Assembly: GCF_022818495.1 (NCBI RefSeq) | Contig: NZ_CP089291.1 | Location: 62,001-126,000 of the forward strand | Length of the DNA: 64,000 bases | Source: Fodinisporobacter ferrooxydans | Lineage (GTDB): Bacteria; Bacillota; Bacilli; Tumebacillales; MYW30-H2 | Direction: 5' to 3' | Shown here: piece by piece, positions 1 through 8,864 of the stretch | Layout of the letters: every line of letters begins with the position of its first letter | Numbering within the stretch: the stretch's first letter is position 1 | Translations under genes and position numbers: made by a program | The notes under the pieces: generated by a model | Told to the model about the DNA's origin: nothing | Databases searched by the model: none | Seen by the model: only the letters and a program-made list of their open reading frames with translations

Positions 1-2300
1 TTCTGCGACCAATAGTTGATCGCATCCGTCGTGCTTCCTGGAGCAGCTACCGCTTTGAAATTACCAACGCCTATCGTGCCGGACGATCCATTCATTCCGT
101 TCGAGTTGTAATTCAAGTTCATCAATCCGCTCCACGGACTATTTATTCCGTTCGGCCGATTCACTAAATCATTGGTTGTTTGTGGCTGACCACGATACAT
201 AAGATCATGAATTGACTTTCCATTTGATGATGTACCTGTCAGATAGGGCTTTAGTTGCTGCATATAAGGCGCTAAAGCAATGATCGTACTTGCAACAATG
301 GGAGCTAATTCACTTCCAGACGCTGCATTCGAAATTTTGGTTTGCGCCAATCCTGCTTGAATTTGTGCCTGAGTCGGTACAGGTGGCCCGTATGCAGGTT
401 TTGGACTTTGTTGCTGTTTATGTTTCCACCAAGAATAAACCCCGGCTCCTCCGGCAGTGACTAATCCAGCCAATCCTAAAATGAGCCCAACAGGAAGACC
501 GACACCAGTTGCATCCGCCCCCGCTCCAACTGCTTCAAGTCCAGTGGCCACACCCATTGCTGCTTCTGTTCCTGCCGCCGCTTCCCCGCCTGCAATTACA
601 GAGCCCGTTGTTGTAGTTGCGGTATCAACTACAGCTGTATCTGCTATAGAAGTGTCAGCTACCGGAGAATCTGCAATAGTCGTGTCCTGTGCGGTTTGTA
701 CAGGCGTATTTATTCCGCCGCCACGACTAAATAATTTTGAGCCAATACGTTTGCCGATTTTTACAGCGCCTTTGCCTACCTTCCATGCAGTTGAACCAGC
801 GGTTATTGCTCCAATAGCTGATAACCCATAATACATTGGCAATCCACCTGCGTTTACTGCTTTAGCCATAAGCGCATCTTTCGGTGCATTTAAAGCAACG
901 GTATTCTGACCTAGAATATCTGCTGCATGGGAAAGCTCTTGCGACATATTTCTGTATTGGTCAGTTATATTTTGCGGTATGTTACCTGGTGAAGTTTTCG
1001 CTTGTTTCGCAAAGTCATCAATGGCTTTCTGGTTAAACGTTCCGTTCGATGTTTCTGCCGTATCCAAGAACTGCTTTACTACGTGTTGATTGCCGGCGCC
1101 CATCTTGCTGAGCATATAAGCCTGTTGGTCTTTATTTTTCGTTATCCCCGATACATAACTTAAAACGGCGGATAAGTTACCAGAACCGGATATTCCTTGA
1201 GAAGCCATATCGGACAGTTGGAAATAGCTCATTCCCGGATGTGCTTTTGATAAAGCTTGCCAGATCATCGCTTGTCCAGCGTATCCGCCACCCGGATTCC
1301 GGATCATATTGTTGAATCCGTTCATTAGAGGACCGACATTTGCAATAAGCCCCTGATTTCCACTTTTGTTTATGAGAGTTAACAATCCACCTAATTGCGT
1401 CATATCTCCAGCTTGACCAGCAGTTGCAACATTCATTTGCATGATCGATTGCAATTGGCTCATTACTTGCGGTTCTTTCCCTTGCATATTCCCGCGGATC
1501 ACAGCATTTGCCGTTAAATTCGCCAATTCCTGCGGCCTCATTTCCGCTTGTGAACCACCCGTTACGCCGCTAGTCCATGCATTCGAAAAATATTGCGTTA
1601 CACCGGATAAATCAAGCCCGTAGTTTCTCCCTACTTGCTCGATTGAACGCATTTGTTGGGTAAATTTATTCGTATCCATTCTTCCAGTCGCGGCACCATA
1701 CATTGTTGCAGACTGTAAAATAGCTTGATCCGAATACCCATACCCTTGCAATGCATTTGACATGTTGATGCCATATTGCTGAGAATTCACATTAGGCGCC
1801 ATACGTTTTGCAAGATCGCCATATCCATAAGACAATTGGGTTCCGGCATTCAATCCGGATTGAATGGTACTAAGTACATTCCAACCACCATATAACGCTG
1901 CTCCACGTCCCAAATAGGAAGAAACACGCTCAAATCCCCCAGCAGCCTGACTTCCAAAACGATTATGTATCCAGCCCGACATGCCGTTTTTATAGGAATT
2001 TGTGCTACCTAAATCCCTTTGCATAAGACCTATTTCATGACTGTAATTTGCAAAACTATCCGAATGAACGCCGGCCGTCCGCGCCATTCGTTCTGTAAGT
2101 TGAAGCATTTGTTGCATATAGCGCAACTGTTCACGTAGCTCTTTTGTTTGAGTTTCCGTTCCCCAACCCTTTTGTTGTCGTTGCGTAACAAATTCATTCA
2201 TGTTTTTAAGGTTTCTGGAGATGGTTTCAAGCGCGTCATCCACTTGCACCAATCCTGTGCTCTGAACATTTAAGCGAATTCCAATTTGTTTATCGGCCAT
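1..2300 (-). CDS. Tail tape measure protein, N-terminal part (cut by window edge)
   Basis: Open reading frame on the minus strand from an ATG at 2300 to the window edge, about 766 codons without a stop. It starts MADKQIGIRLNVQSTG, has a coiled-coil-like N-terminal region, long Gln/Asn/Gly/Ser-rich stretches, and a hydrophobic Gly/Ala-rich segment around codons 560-650 ending just before VYSWWKHKQQQ. This layout, and the place directly after the tail tube and chaperone genes, fits a tape measure protein, which sets tail length. The C-terminus lies outside the window. The start overlaps the preceding gene by 11 nt. Function is inferred from position and composition. Confidence 0.8.
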   Translation of the reverse strand, partial: MADKQIGIRLNVQSTGLVQVDDALETISRNLKNMNEFVTQRQQKGWGTETQTKELREQLRYMQQMLQLTERMARTAGVHSDSFANYSHEIGLMQRDLGSTNSYKNGMSGWIHNRFGSQAAGGFERVSSYLGRGAALYGGWNVLSTIQSGLNAGTQLSYGYGDLAKRMAPNVNSQQYGINMSNALQGYGYSDQAILQSATMYGAATGRMDTNKFTQQMRSIEQVGRNYGLDLSGVTQYFSNAWTSGVTGGSQAEMRPQELANLTANAVIRGNMQGKEPQVMSQLQSIMQMNVATAGQAGDMTQLGGLLTLINKSGNQGLIANVGPLMNGFNNMIRNPGGGYAGQAMIWQALSKAHPGMSYFQLSDMASQGISGSGNLSAVLSYVSGITKNKDQQAYMLSKMGAGNQHVVKQFLDTAETSNGTFNQKAIDDFAKQAKTSPGNIPQNITDQYRNMSQELSHAADILGQNTVALNAPKDALMAKAVNAGGLPMYYGLSAIGAITAGSTAWKVGKGAVKIGKRIGSKLFSRGGGINTPVQTAQDTTIADSPVADTSIADTAVVDTATTTTGSVIAGGEAAAGTEAAMGVATGLEAVGAGADATGVGLPVGLILGLAGLVTAGGAGVYSWWKHKQQQSPKPAYGPPVPTQAQIQAGLAQTKISNAASGSELAPIVASTIIALAPYMQQLKPYLTGTSSNGKSIHDLMYRGQPQTTNDLVNRPNGINSPWSGLMNLNYNSNGMNGSSGTIGVGNFKAVAAPGSTTDAINYWSQ

Positions 2301-2631
2301 CGATACCACCTCCAAAAACCTCATTCATATCTACCGGAACTAGATCATCCGAATTGACCGATTCCTTTTCGATGTCCAAAGTTGCTTCGCTTAATTTCTT
2401 GCCCATTGGAGCATTTTTAGGAATTTCAAAATCAATAAATTCATCATTTTCAACAAGTTCAACGATATGGTTGTATTCGTCCTCATCCATTGAAAATTGA
2501 CGTTCCAATTTACCGTCTTCAAGACTGACCTTTTGTTTGTTTCTAGTATCGGCAAGAATCTGATTGTAGGCATGTTCCAATAGCCATTCATATTCATACT
2601 CGTAATTTGTCAATTCGTCCGTTTTATCCAC
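2290..2631 (-). CDS. Tail assembly chaperone, T-like part (likely expressed by frameshift)
   Basis: Acidic 113-residue protein between the G-like gene and the tape measure gene, the slot of the GT-type tail assembly chaperone extension. A GTG could start it at 2631. The same frame, however, stays open upstream through 2632-2726 and into the end of the 2702-3040 gene, coding a plausible Trp/Tyr/Lys-rich stretch (RKWAKTDAGTYRYWYRHKHN). That suggests it is made as a fusion by a +1 (or -2) shift rather than by independent initiation. Confidence 0.6.
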   Translation of the reverse strand: MDKTDELTNYEYEYEWLLEHAYNQILADTRNKQKVSLEDGKLERQFSMDEDEYNHIVELVENDEFIDFEIPKNAPMGKKLSEATLDIEKESVNSDDLVPVDMNEVFGGGIDGR

Positions 2632-2701
2632 AGAAACCCTCGGAAGATTATGTTTATGACGATACCAGTATCTATAAGTACCCGCGTCCGTTTTGGCCCA
2701 T

Positions 2702-3040
2702 TTACGCTTGTTTTGATGAAACTCCTTTTCGAAAGGAATTTAACCACTCTACCGCCTTGTCGTATGCATCTTTAATAACGTCCTCATCGTATATTTCATC
2801 GTAATTCCAGGCATCTGCATTCTTATCCCGAGTTAACGGTGATTTTGTCATAACAATATCCAGAGTCGCAAACATATTTGCAAGTTCAGCTCCTTGCTGG
2901 CTCATGACTGTAAGGCCACCGGCGTATACGGAACGTCTGCGTTCGATTTCTAATTTTTTGGAAACTGAAGGAGTTTCAACCGTGATTTTACCAAGTTTCG
3001 TTTCAAGTTCAGTTGTTTGTTTTTGAGATAAGATATCCAT
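2702..3040 (-). CDS. Tail assembly chaperone, G-like protein
   Basis: 112-residue protein directly after the tail tube gene and before the tape measure gene, as lambda gpG and XkdN-type chaperones are. Tail chaperones coat the tape measure protein during assembly. The last codons read TTT CGA AAA GGA; a slip from TTT to TTC on Phe-tRNA would join this gene to the downstream frame at 2290-2631. Good Shine-Dalgarno (GGAGGACTT) upstream of ATG 3040. Confidence 0.65.
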   Translation of the reverse strand: MDILSQKQTTELETKLGKITVETPSVSKKLEIERRRSVYAGGLTVMSQQGAELANMFATLDIVMTKSPLTRDKNADAWNYDEIYDEDVIKDAYDKAVEWLNSFRKGVSSKQA

Positions 3041-3064
3041 ATGTTAAGTCCTCCTTTGGCATGT

Positions 3065-3087
3065 AAAAAGGCTCCTGTTTCCAGAAG
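3065..3087 (-). terminator. Terminator-like hairpin after tail tube gene
   Basis: On the minus strand AGGCTTC and GGAGCCT arms enclose a short loop and run into TTTTTA. It lies between the tube gene (stop 3089) and the chaperone gene, so it would weaken rather than end late transcription. Confidence 0.55.
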
Positions 3088-3088
3088 C

Positions 3089-3520
3089 CTATCCGATCAA
3101 AGTACCAGCAATATCCCGAGCCCGGAACGAATAATCATAAGTTGCAGCCCGTCCAGTATTAACTCCGATATCCATTGACGCGGGACTACAATCGATTGCT
3201 TTAAGCAACCATGCGCCGCTGGAGCGCGAATACAAACCAATGTCGAATACATTCCCTTGTAAAACGTCACGGACGCTGTTTGAAGGCATCAGTCCCGCGC
3301 TTAATAGATTTTTTTGAATCAACAGAATACCAGAAGCGGAAACTGTGATATGAGCAATGCCTGGTACGTATTCTACAACCACATTATCCCCAATTCCGCT
3401 TTCGTCAGTTAGACTAAAGTCTCCAGAAAACCGAGCCGTCTGCACAACCCCAATTTGCTGGCCATCAAATTCAATGACCAATAGGTTCGCACTTTGAACT
3501 TGTCTATTAATTGTAGGCAA
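3089..3520 (-). CDS. Phage tail tube protein
   Basis: 143 residues, beta-rich, starting MPTINRQVQSANLLVIEFDG. Size, the position straight after the sheath gene with a 14-nt gap, and the pattern of a conserved C-terminal Asp/Ala/Gly segment (YSFRARDIAGTLIG) fit the XkdM-type tube protein of contractile-tailed phages. The tube forms the inner channel within the sheath. The identification leans on gene order. Confidence 0.75.
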   Translation of the reverse strand: MPTINRQVQSANLLVIEFDGQQIGVVQTARFSGDFSLTDESGIGDNVVVEYVPGIAHITVSASGILLIQKNLLSAGLMPSNSVRDVLQGNVFDIGLYSRSSGAWLLKAIDCSPASMDIGVNTGRAATYDYSFRARDIAGTLIG

Positions 3521-3534
3521 CGTCTCTCACCCCT

Positions 3535-5277
3535 TTACGCAGCTTTCGTTGTGCTATACAAGCTAAATTTAGTAGTAAGTCCTGCGAAGTTAATAGGAGC
3601 GGGAATTGTTGCATTGTACGTAGACGTTACCGCACCTTGATTTAATTTCACAACAATGTTTCCGTAAGCATCGCTGATTTTATCTCCAACAACCGCGCCT
3701 TCCTCGTATAAGCTTCTCAATGTTCCATCAATGGCCGACATAACACGCCCCACACCTACCGGAGTTCCCGGAGTGCCGATCAATGCATCAACCGTATCGC
3801 CGACTGCGATAGAAACATAATCTTCATTTGCTACACAAGAAATCTCAACGTTAACAAGGTTGGTATCTTGCAACCAAGTTGTCACGCTGCGTACAAATCG
3901 ATAGGCATTTCCGAGACTGTTTTGCTGGAACTGAATGGCACATACGCCGCCATTAACGAGATTGTCATAATCGGAACTTTGAAGCGTCGATTGAAGTGTC
4001 CCTTCAAGTCCTTTACATTTCAACGATTGTCTCGTTAATGCTTGTACGATTGGCAAGCTTGAGAAAATAGCAGCTGCTTGTGCTGCAACATAATACGGCG
4101 CATATGTCGTTAACTGGAACGTAATTGGATCTACATCTTGAATACCAGGCCATACAAGTGTTGTGCGGCGACTGTTCAAGTTTTGCGCTCTCGTAAGAAC
4201 CTGTGATACGGTTTCACCCGCTAATCCACCGGCAAATTGCACACGGTTTTTACGGATATTCGGCTGAGACATGTAAGCGCAGTGGGAATCACCCATTGCA
4301 TGAATCGTTGATTGGTCCGTAAGTGGAACGATAATCCTAGCCAATCCTTCGTTTTGTAAAGCTAGAAAAGCATCAGACCAATCTGTGTTTGTTGGTGTTC
4401 CGTTGGTTCCACCTGTCAGATATGCAGGTGCTGTCATCGTGGATGGTAATAAACCAACACTATTCGGACGTGTCGCAGTAACAAGATTTGTTCCGTTATA
4501 GAAGTTTATGACTGCTTGCAAGATAGCTGTAACCGTGTATGCAGTTGCTTTACATGCCTGTGAACTTGCATCATCCAAGGCATTTGCCGACGGTCCATTT
4601 GGATTCGCACTAATCAAAGACGCTGTCCATCCCGTTTGTGAATTGATGTAGTTAATCACTTGTTGGATGGTTGTATACGTTGAGAAGTTAGCTGTCCACT
4701 GTACCGTTTCAGTTCCGGCAGGACCTGCTAAACCTTCGATATATCCACTTGCATTGGATACAGTTACAAGTCCGGAAGCCTGAGAACCAGTATATTGCAC
4801 ACTGAATGCCGCTTGGTACAGATTGTCTTGCGTAAGACTTGTATTGTCCAATGTCACATTCGCTTTAAGACCTTGGATGCTTCCAGCGGTAATTTGAGTG
4901 GTAATCCTGTCTGTATAAGAGCCATACCCAACGGATTCTAATTGAATGACGGTCGTTGCACCGTTCACCACATTGTAACTAGATTGCGTAGCAGGATCGA
5001 TTCGAACGAACTTTACGATTCCCGGGGAAACTGTAGGGTCATCCGATGGATTCAATGCGCGTAAAACAGCTGTTAATCCAGTCCCGGATTGCAACACATT
5101 TTGTGCAGTTGCTGGATCGGTAAATGTTAAAACAGTTTTCGGTTGTCCTCCTCCAGCGCTCCCTACAAGGACCAATTCACGCGTATTGGTATTCGCTGGA
5201 GTTGAAATTCCTGTATTATCGATCGCCGCAATAACTCCCGGTTGCGAAAGGGTTTCACCAGCATAGGTCCAAGGCAT
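3535..5277 (-). CDS. Phage tail sheath protein
   Basis: 580 residues, near the usual length of contractile tail sheath subunits. The N-terminus (MPWTYAGETLSQPGVIAAID) carries the typical 'PGV' start of sheath proteins and the C-terminal half has the conserved insertion-tolerant fold ending in a strand region with many aromatic residues (NAYRFVRSVTTWLQD). It shows that the phage has a contractile tail. The stop lies 14 nt before the tube gene, consistent with one transcript. Confidence 0.85.
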   Translation of the reverse strand: MPWTYAGETLSQPGVIAAIDNTGISTPANTNTRELVLVGSAGGGQPKTVLTFTDPATAQNVLQSGTGLTAVLRALNPSDDPTVSPGIVKFVRIDPATQSSYNVVNGATTVIQLESVGYGSYTDRITTQITAGSIQGLKANVTLDNTSLTQDNLYQAAFSVQYTGSQASGLVTVSNASGYIEGLAGPAGTETVQWTANFSTYTTIQQVINYINSQTGWTASLISANPNGPSANALDDASSQACKATAYTVTAILQAVINFYNGTNLVTATRPNSVGLLPSTMTAPAYLTGGTNGTPTNTDWSDAFLALQNEGLARIIVPLTDQSTIHAMGDSHCAYMSQPNIRKNRVQFAGGLAGETVSQVLTRAQNLNSRRTTLVWPGIQDVDPITFQLTTYAPYYVAAQAAAIFSSLPIVQALTRQSLKCKGLEGTLQSTLQSSDYDNLVNGGVCAIQFQQNSLGNAYRFVRSVTTWLQDTNLVNVEISCVANEDYVSIAVGDTVDALIGTPGTPVGVGRVMSAIDGTLRSLYEEGAVVGDKISDAYGNIVVKLNQGAVTSTYNATIPAPINFAGLTTKFSLYSTTKAA

Positions 5278-5278
5278 A

Positions 5279-5512
5279 TCATCTCACCTCTTTTTTCGCA
5301 AATTTTACAATAAGCGAATGCCAGTTTTCTTCTGTATCCGCAAAATGTTTCGCTTGTTCTTGCTCATGAAAAAATCCGGCCGTCAATTCAATTCCATATT
5401 TCTTTGCATAGGTGTCAGCGAATGTTCGAAGCGGCATGTAATACATTTCTTCAACCGTTTGATTTACGATCGGTTTAGAATTTGCCGCTGTCAGTTCTGA
5501 TTTATCAGCCAT
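5279..5512 (-). CDS. Small phage tail-region protein
   Basis: 77 residues, charged (rich in Lys, Glu, His), with no motif I recognise. It sits 1 nt upstream of the sheath gene and downstream of the split neck/tail gene, with a clear ribosome-binding site (GGGAGGTAC). Likely a real structural or assembly gene because of tight spacing on both sides. Confidence 0.6.
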   Translation of the reverse strand: MADKSELTAANSKPIVNQTVEEMYYMPLRTFADTYAKKYGIELTAGFFHEQEQAKHFADTEENWHSLIVKFAKKEVR

Positions 5513-5525
5513 AAAGTACCTCCCA

Positions 5526-5691
5526 CTATAAAGTAATGTTTTCTCCTGTTTTCTCGCTCATTCTTAGTTTTACAACTTTGACACCTTGAGGATATTGGAT
5601 GAAAATTGAATTCAATACATTTTTTTCTGTAAGAGCCGGTGGCAGGAATAGGGCTTGAAAGTCTTGATTTCCAAACTGTGGATAAAATGGT
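5526..5691 (-). pseudogene. 3' fragment of neck/tail gene split by IS110 element
   Basis: The reading frame IIPFYPQFGNQDFQAL... to ...SEKTGENITL (stop 5526) lacks a start of its own and abuts the inner end of the IS110 element. Joining it to the 5' fragment at 7426-8052 through a shared AT dinucleotide restores one continuous frame (SFTI-IPFYPQF). The complete gene would code for about 265 residues and lies where tail terminator or neck proteins are found. Confidence 0.75.
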
Positions 5692-5699
5692 ATGATCGC

Positions 5700-6003
5700 A
5701 CAGTGGATCTCCACGTTCTCCCTCGGGGTTTACCCTCCCATGTCACGCTGGGTCTATGCCCTTACATTCCTTCGTTCTACCTCTCAAGGGGTGGAGGCCG
5801 ATTCTTGCTCCTCGACTGGGTCGTTGCCCTTATGGATAAAATCCTTCGGCTTCTCCGGTGCTTCCGTTGTCAAAGTTGTGCACATCTGAATAATCGAGTT
5901 TTCAGTTTGTTGATAATGTTGAATTTGTGAAATATCCAGTTGTGGATATTTCATTTATTAAAAACCAGATACTAAGCTGTTGATACGTGTTCTATTTTTT
6001 ATT
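5700..6003 (-). ncRNA. Candidate bridge-RNA region of the IS110 element
   Basis: 304 nt without a gene between the transposase stop and the element end. IS1111-like elements carry their bridge (guide) RNA downstream of the transposase. The region has several hairpins, including an imperfect one at 5888-5907. It repeats two stretches of the target flanks: AATAATCG (5889-5896) also occurs at the right flank (7423-7430), and TGGATAAAAT (5833-5842) also occurs at the left flank (5679-5688). Such matches would be expected of target guides but are short enough to arise by chance. Confidence 0.35.
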
Positions 6004-7302
6004 TTATGCTGCACTTTGTTGTAGCTGGGCTTGTCGGACTGGCCCCAGTACATCGTTTGCGTTATACTCTTTCTGCTTTGTCCCCAATGTATAAAGTACG
6101 CGAACCAGTTTTCCACATAAGGCGATGATCGACTGCTTCTTTTTTAACGGATTCTGACTACGTGTCGTGTAATACTTGTGCAGCTCTTTAAATTCTTCGT
6201 TTTTGGCCACCATCGGTAGCATGGCGCGAAACAAGATGCCTCTTAATCGAGAACGACCCCGCTTGCTGATCCCCGTTTTCCCCTTCCGTTTTCCAGAACT
6301 ATTCTCAGTCAAATTCAGTCCAGCCAAGCGGATGATTTGCTGTCCGTGATCATAGTTGTTGAGATCGCCAACCTCCGCTAGGAAACCGGCGACGGTCAGA
6401 ACACCAACCCCTGGGATGCTCAGCATCTGCCGAGTTCCGGGGATCTTCTCAAGAATCTGCAAGACTTGCGCCATAATGGTTTCTTCCTGCTTGCCATACA
6501 GATCGTACTGCTGCAGCAAGATAGTCAGCTCGATTCGAGCCGCTGCCAGTCCCTCGGTAAGCCCGATGGAAGCCGTTGCGGTCGCATAGAGCTGCTCCGC
6601 TCTCTTAATGCCCACCCCACGCTTGATTTCCGTCTTCCAATGTGAGAGAACGCCTCTGGCGCCTACGGAGACAATCTCCTCTGGAGTTGGAAACTGACGC
6701 ATGGTCATGAGGGACGCTTTCCCTTCCCAGTCCTTAAATACCTGTGGATACTCTGGAAAGTAGCGGTCAAACCAGTTTGTGATCCGTGTTTTCACTTGAA
6801 TCAAGCTCACCATGACCTTCTCGCGAAGATTCATCAGAATGCGTAATTCTGCGTATTCCTTGGTCGGTAAGTTAGGTTCTGAGTACTTTCCATTCCGAAT
6901 GAGGTCGGCAATGACTTTTGCATCCTTGTAGTCGCTTTTGGTCTGTGAGTTGTCCTCGAGCTCCTTGCTCTTGTTCACATGATGCGGATTGACAACAACA
7001 ACCTGAATGCCTTGCTCCTTCAAAAACGCCGCTAACGGGAACCAGTAGTGTCCAGTCGGTTCAATGCCGAATATAATGTCTGTTTTCTCATGAATTCGGC
7101 CAAGCTCCTTCATCCACGCTGCCAGCTTCGTCAGCCCTTCCTGGTCGTTGTGAAACACACAGTCCTTCCCAAGCTCAATTCCACGGAAATCCACAGCTCG
7201 AGCTACGTGTATCTTCTTTGCGATGTCAGCTCCAACCACCAATGTGTTCTCGGTAATTCTTGTAATCCGTTGATTCTGTTTCTGCTTCGTCTTATACTTC
7301 AT
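6004..7302 (-). CDS. IS110-family transposase
   Basis: 432 residues. The N-terminal DEDD RuvC-like domain starts at VVGADIAKKIHVARAVD (catalytic Asp in GADIAK), with FGIEPTGHYW and VVVNPHHVNKSKE further on and SDYKDAKVIADL as later acidic motif. The C-terminal Transposase_20 domain holds the helix-hairpin-helix IPGVGVLTVAGFLAEVGD and the conserved serine region LNLTENSSGKRKGK. These are hallmarks of IS110 recombinases, which work with a bridge RNA. Full length, no frameshift, so the element may still be active. Confidence 0.95.
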   Translation of the reverse strand: MKYKTKQKQNQRITRITENTLVVGADIAKKIHVARAVDFRGIELGKDCVFHNDQEGLTKLAAWMKELGRIHEKTDIIFGIEPTGHYWFPLAAFLKEQGIQVVVVNPHHVNKSKELEDNSQTKSDYKDAKVIADLIRNGKYSEPNLPTKEYAELRILMNLREKVMVSLIQVKTRITNWFDRYFPEYPQVFKDWEGKASLMTMRQFPTPEEIVSVGARGVLSHWKTEIKRGVGIKRAEQLYATATASIGLTEGLAAARIELTILLQQYDLYGKQEETIMAQVLQILEKIPGTRQMLSIPGVGVLTVAGFLAEVGDLNNYDHGQQIIRLAGLNLTENSSGKRKGKTGISKRGRSRLRGILFRAMLPMVAKNEEFKELHKYYTTRSQNPLKKKQSIIALCGKLVRVLYTLGTKQKEYNANDVLGPVRQAQLQQSAA

Positions 7303-7425
7303 GTGAGCGCCTCTTTTCGTATGTAGGTATTGTTCTGCGTCGAACGTTTCCTAGTATACAAGAGGTGCTTTTTTCGTTCAAAGCTTAAATTACTTCATTA
7401 CAGGAATTGCTCCTCAGTTGCTAAT

Positions 7426-8052
7426 AATCGTAAACGAATCGTTTTGTGTGCTAAAACTTCCAGTGACAGAGTCCGATGTGATCGCTTGTGGTTGTGTTGT
7501 GAAGACACAATCATACTCGCCGTATAAATAAACTCCTCGTGCAAAAGAAAATATCGGTAAGAATCCTGGTGAAGGTTCGTAATCACCTAAACCAATACGA
7601 ATATTTCTCATTGCACCACCATTGTCAGATCCTAACCAATCATACTGAGACAAAAGAGACCATTTACACACCGCAGACAACCAAACGATTAAGTCTGCAT
7701 TTGTTGTATAAATGGTTCCTTTTATCGCGCCGTTGAATGGAGCTCCACGGTATTGCGTTATGATCCCTGAACCCGAATCTGTTGACGTATAATAATCGAG
7801 ACCGATACCCGTTTGGCTTTCTATTTGATCGTCGTTTCCAACTGTAATCCCGATAAACGGCAACTGTTCGGGCTTCATTGGAAACCCGGGAGCAATAATG
7901 ATCTGATTGTTTGCATTCCCAAACCATTGCTGTGCAGCGGATAATTCATTGGCATTTAGAGCTGTTAAAATATCCGCCAATTGACTTGGATTCGAACGAA
8001 TGCTAGCCAACCCATTTTGCAATGCTTGGAGCATATATGTTTCCGCCATCAT
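7426..8052 (-). pseudogene. 5' fragment of neck/tail gene split by IS110 element
   Basis: Codes about 209 native residues (MMAETYMLQALQNGLASIRS... to ...QNDSFTI) before running into the IS element, where it ends after three foreign codons (stop 7414). It resembles neck or tail terminator proteins of myophages by size and by place between capsid-associated genes and the sheath gene. I cannot assign it firmly. Its disruption probably prevents virion assembly unless the IS excises. Confidence 0.7.
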
Positions 8053-8058
8053 CCAGCA

Positions 8059-8514
8059 TCACGTCCTTTGTGAGACCGCTAATACTGAAATAGTCCCGCT
8101 AGTATAGGCTGTAATCGATGCGCGGATCGACTTATATAATCCGGAATACTGAGATATCTTTGGTGCCGTAATCTGTTCAATCTGCGTCCAATGAACACCA
8201 TCGAGTGTGCCTTCTATAAGAACGGTCGCGTTCATGGTTTCACCAGTTTCAACCGCCACTTGAACAGCATGTAAATTTCGACCTAAAGCATTAATCTCGG
8301 AATACGGATCCGCTTGACCAGTTGTAACCGCTGTTTGCTTGCTAAACAATGTAAACTCAAGCGGATATGCGGTCATATAAAACAACGGTTCGGAACTTTT
8401 AGCAGCAAAATTAGGCAGGTAGGGAAGAGCATTCCCACCCTGCCAAGCTGACACACCATTTGCCCCGGTTGTTGTCGGTTGCTGCCTTGATGTGTTATTC
8501 GGTTGAATCAGCAT
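8059..8514 (-). CDS. Virion-associated protein, unknown
   Basis: 151 residues, beta-rich with many Thr/Ser/Gly and a C-terminal half (ATVLIEGTLDGVHWTQIEQI) that looks like a jelly-roll or Ig-like strand pattern. The start overlaps the stop of the upstream gene (TAATG), so the two are translationally coupled. Located between the capsid gene and the tail genes; a decoration or connector role is possible but not shown. Confidence 0.6.
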   Translation of the reverse strand: MLIQPNNTSRQQPTTTGANGVSAWQGGNALPYLPNFAAKSSEPLFYMTAYPLEFTLFSKQTAVTTGQADPYSEINALGRNLHAVQVAVETGETMNATVLIEGTLDGVHWTQIEQITAPKISQYSGLYKSIRASITAYTSGTISVLAVSQRT

Positions 8515-8834
8515 TAAGCATCACCATCCGGACCAGTACCAGTTCCGTTGTCAATTAAATGTTGGTTTATTTTCTCAAGTATTTCAGGCTTTTTTGTTGC
8601 ATCCCCGAGATCAATTCCATTTTCGGATGCATATTTTTTCAATTGTGGAAGGTTCATTTTTGTGATGTCCGTTGTGTTAGACATTTGAAATTGAGTGGCA
8701 GATCCGAGCTGCAGGAGTTGTTCCCCTACAGCATCATCCACCTCTGCGATCCCGTCGGCATCAAAAAGGACACGATACGGTTCACCGTCAACGTGTCCAA
8801 CAAGTTCTCTATGAATTTTTGATTGTACGAACAA
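8514..8834 (-). CDS. Small protein with HeH/LEM-like domain
   Basis: 106 residues. The C-terminal half (ITKMNLPQLKKYASENGIDL, then TKKPEILEKINQHL) matches the HeH/SAP-like helix-extended loop-helix pattern found in many phage proteins next to capsid genes. The N-terminal part (VDGEPYRVLFDADGIAEVDD) is a short beta domain similar to head-tail joining proteins. Function unknown; the domain may bind DNA or capsid. Confidence 0.65.
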   Translation of the reverse strand: MFVQSKIHRELVGHVDGEPYRVLFDADGIAEVDDAVGEQLLQLGSATQFQMSNTTDITKMNLPQLKKYASENGIDLGDATKKPEILEKINQHLIDNGTGTGPDGDA

Positions 8835-8864
8835 AGGTTACACCACCTTATTAGATTTTATTGA

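Larger units (their letters stand above)
5692..7425 (-). mobile_element. IS110-family insertion sequence (IS1111-like layout)
   Basis: About 1.73 kb element with one transposase gene on the minus strand, about 120 nt upstream of the gene and about 310 nt of noncoding DNA downstream. Boundaries are placed by rejoining the interrupted phage gene; the two insert ends meet the target at an AT dinucleotide and there is no longer target duplication, as usual for this family. Imperfect subterminal inverted repeats are visible (GCAACTGAGGA at 7421-7411 against GCACAGTGGA at 5698-5707), a feature of the IS1111 subgroup. Exact ends are uncertain by a few bases. Confidence 0.75.

Noticed and set aside
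457-831. Plus-strand reading frame rich in Ala, Pro and Val
   Set aside because: It is the complement of the low-complexity Ala/Gly region of the tape measure gene; no ribosome-binding site and wrong strand for the operon.
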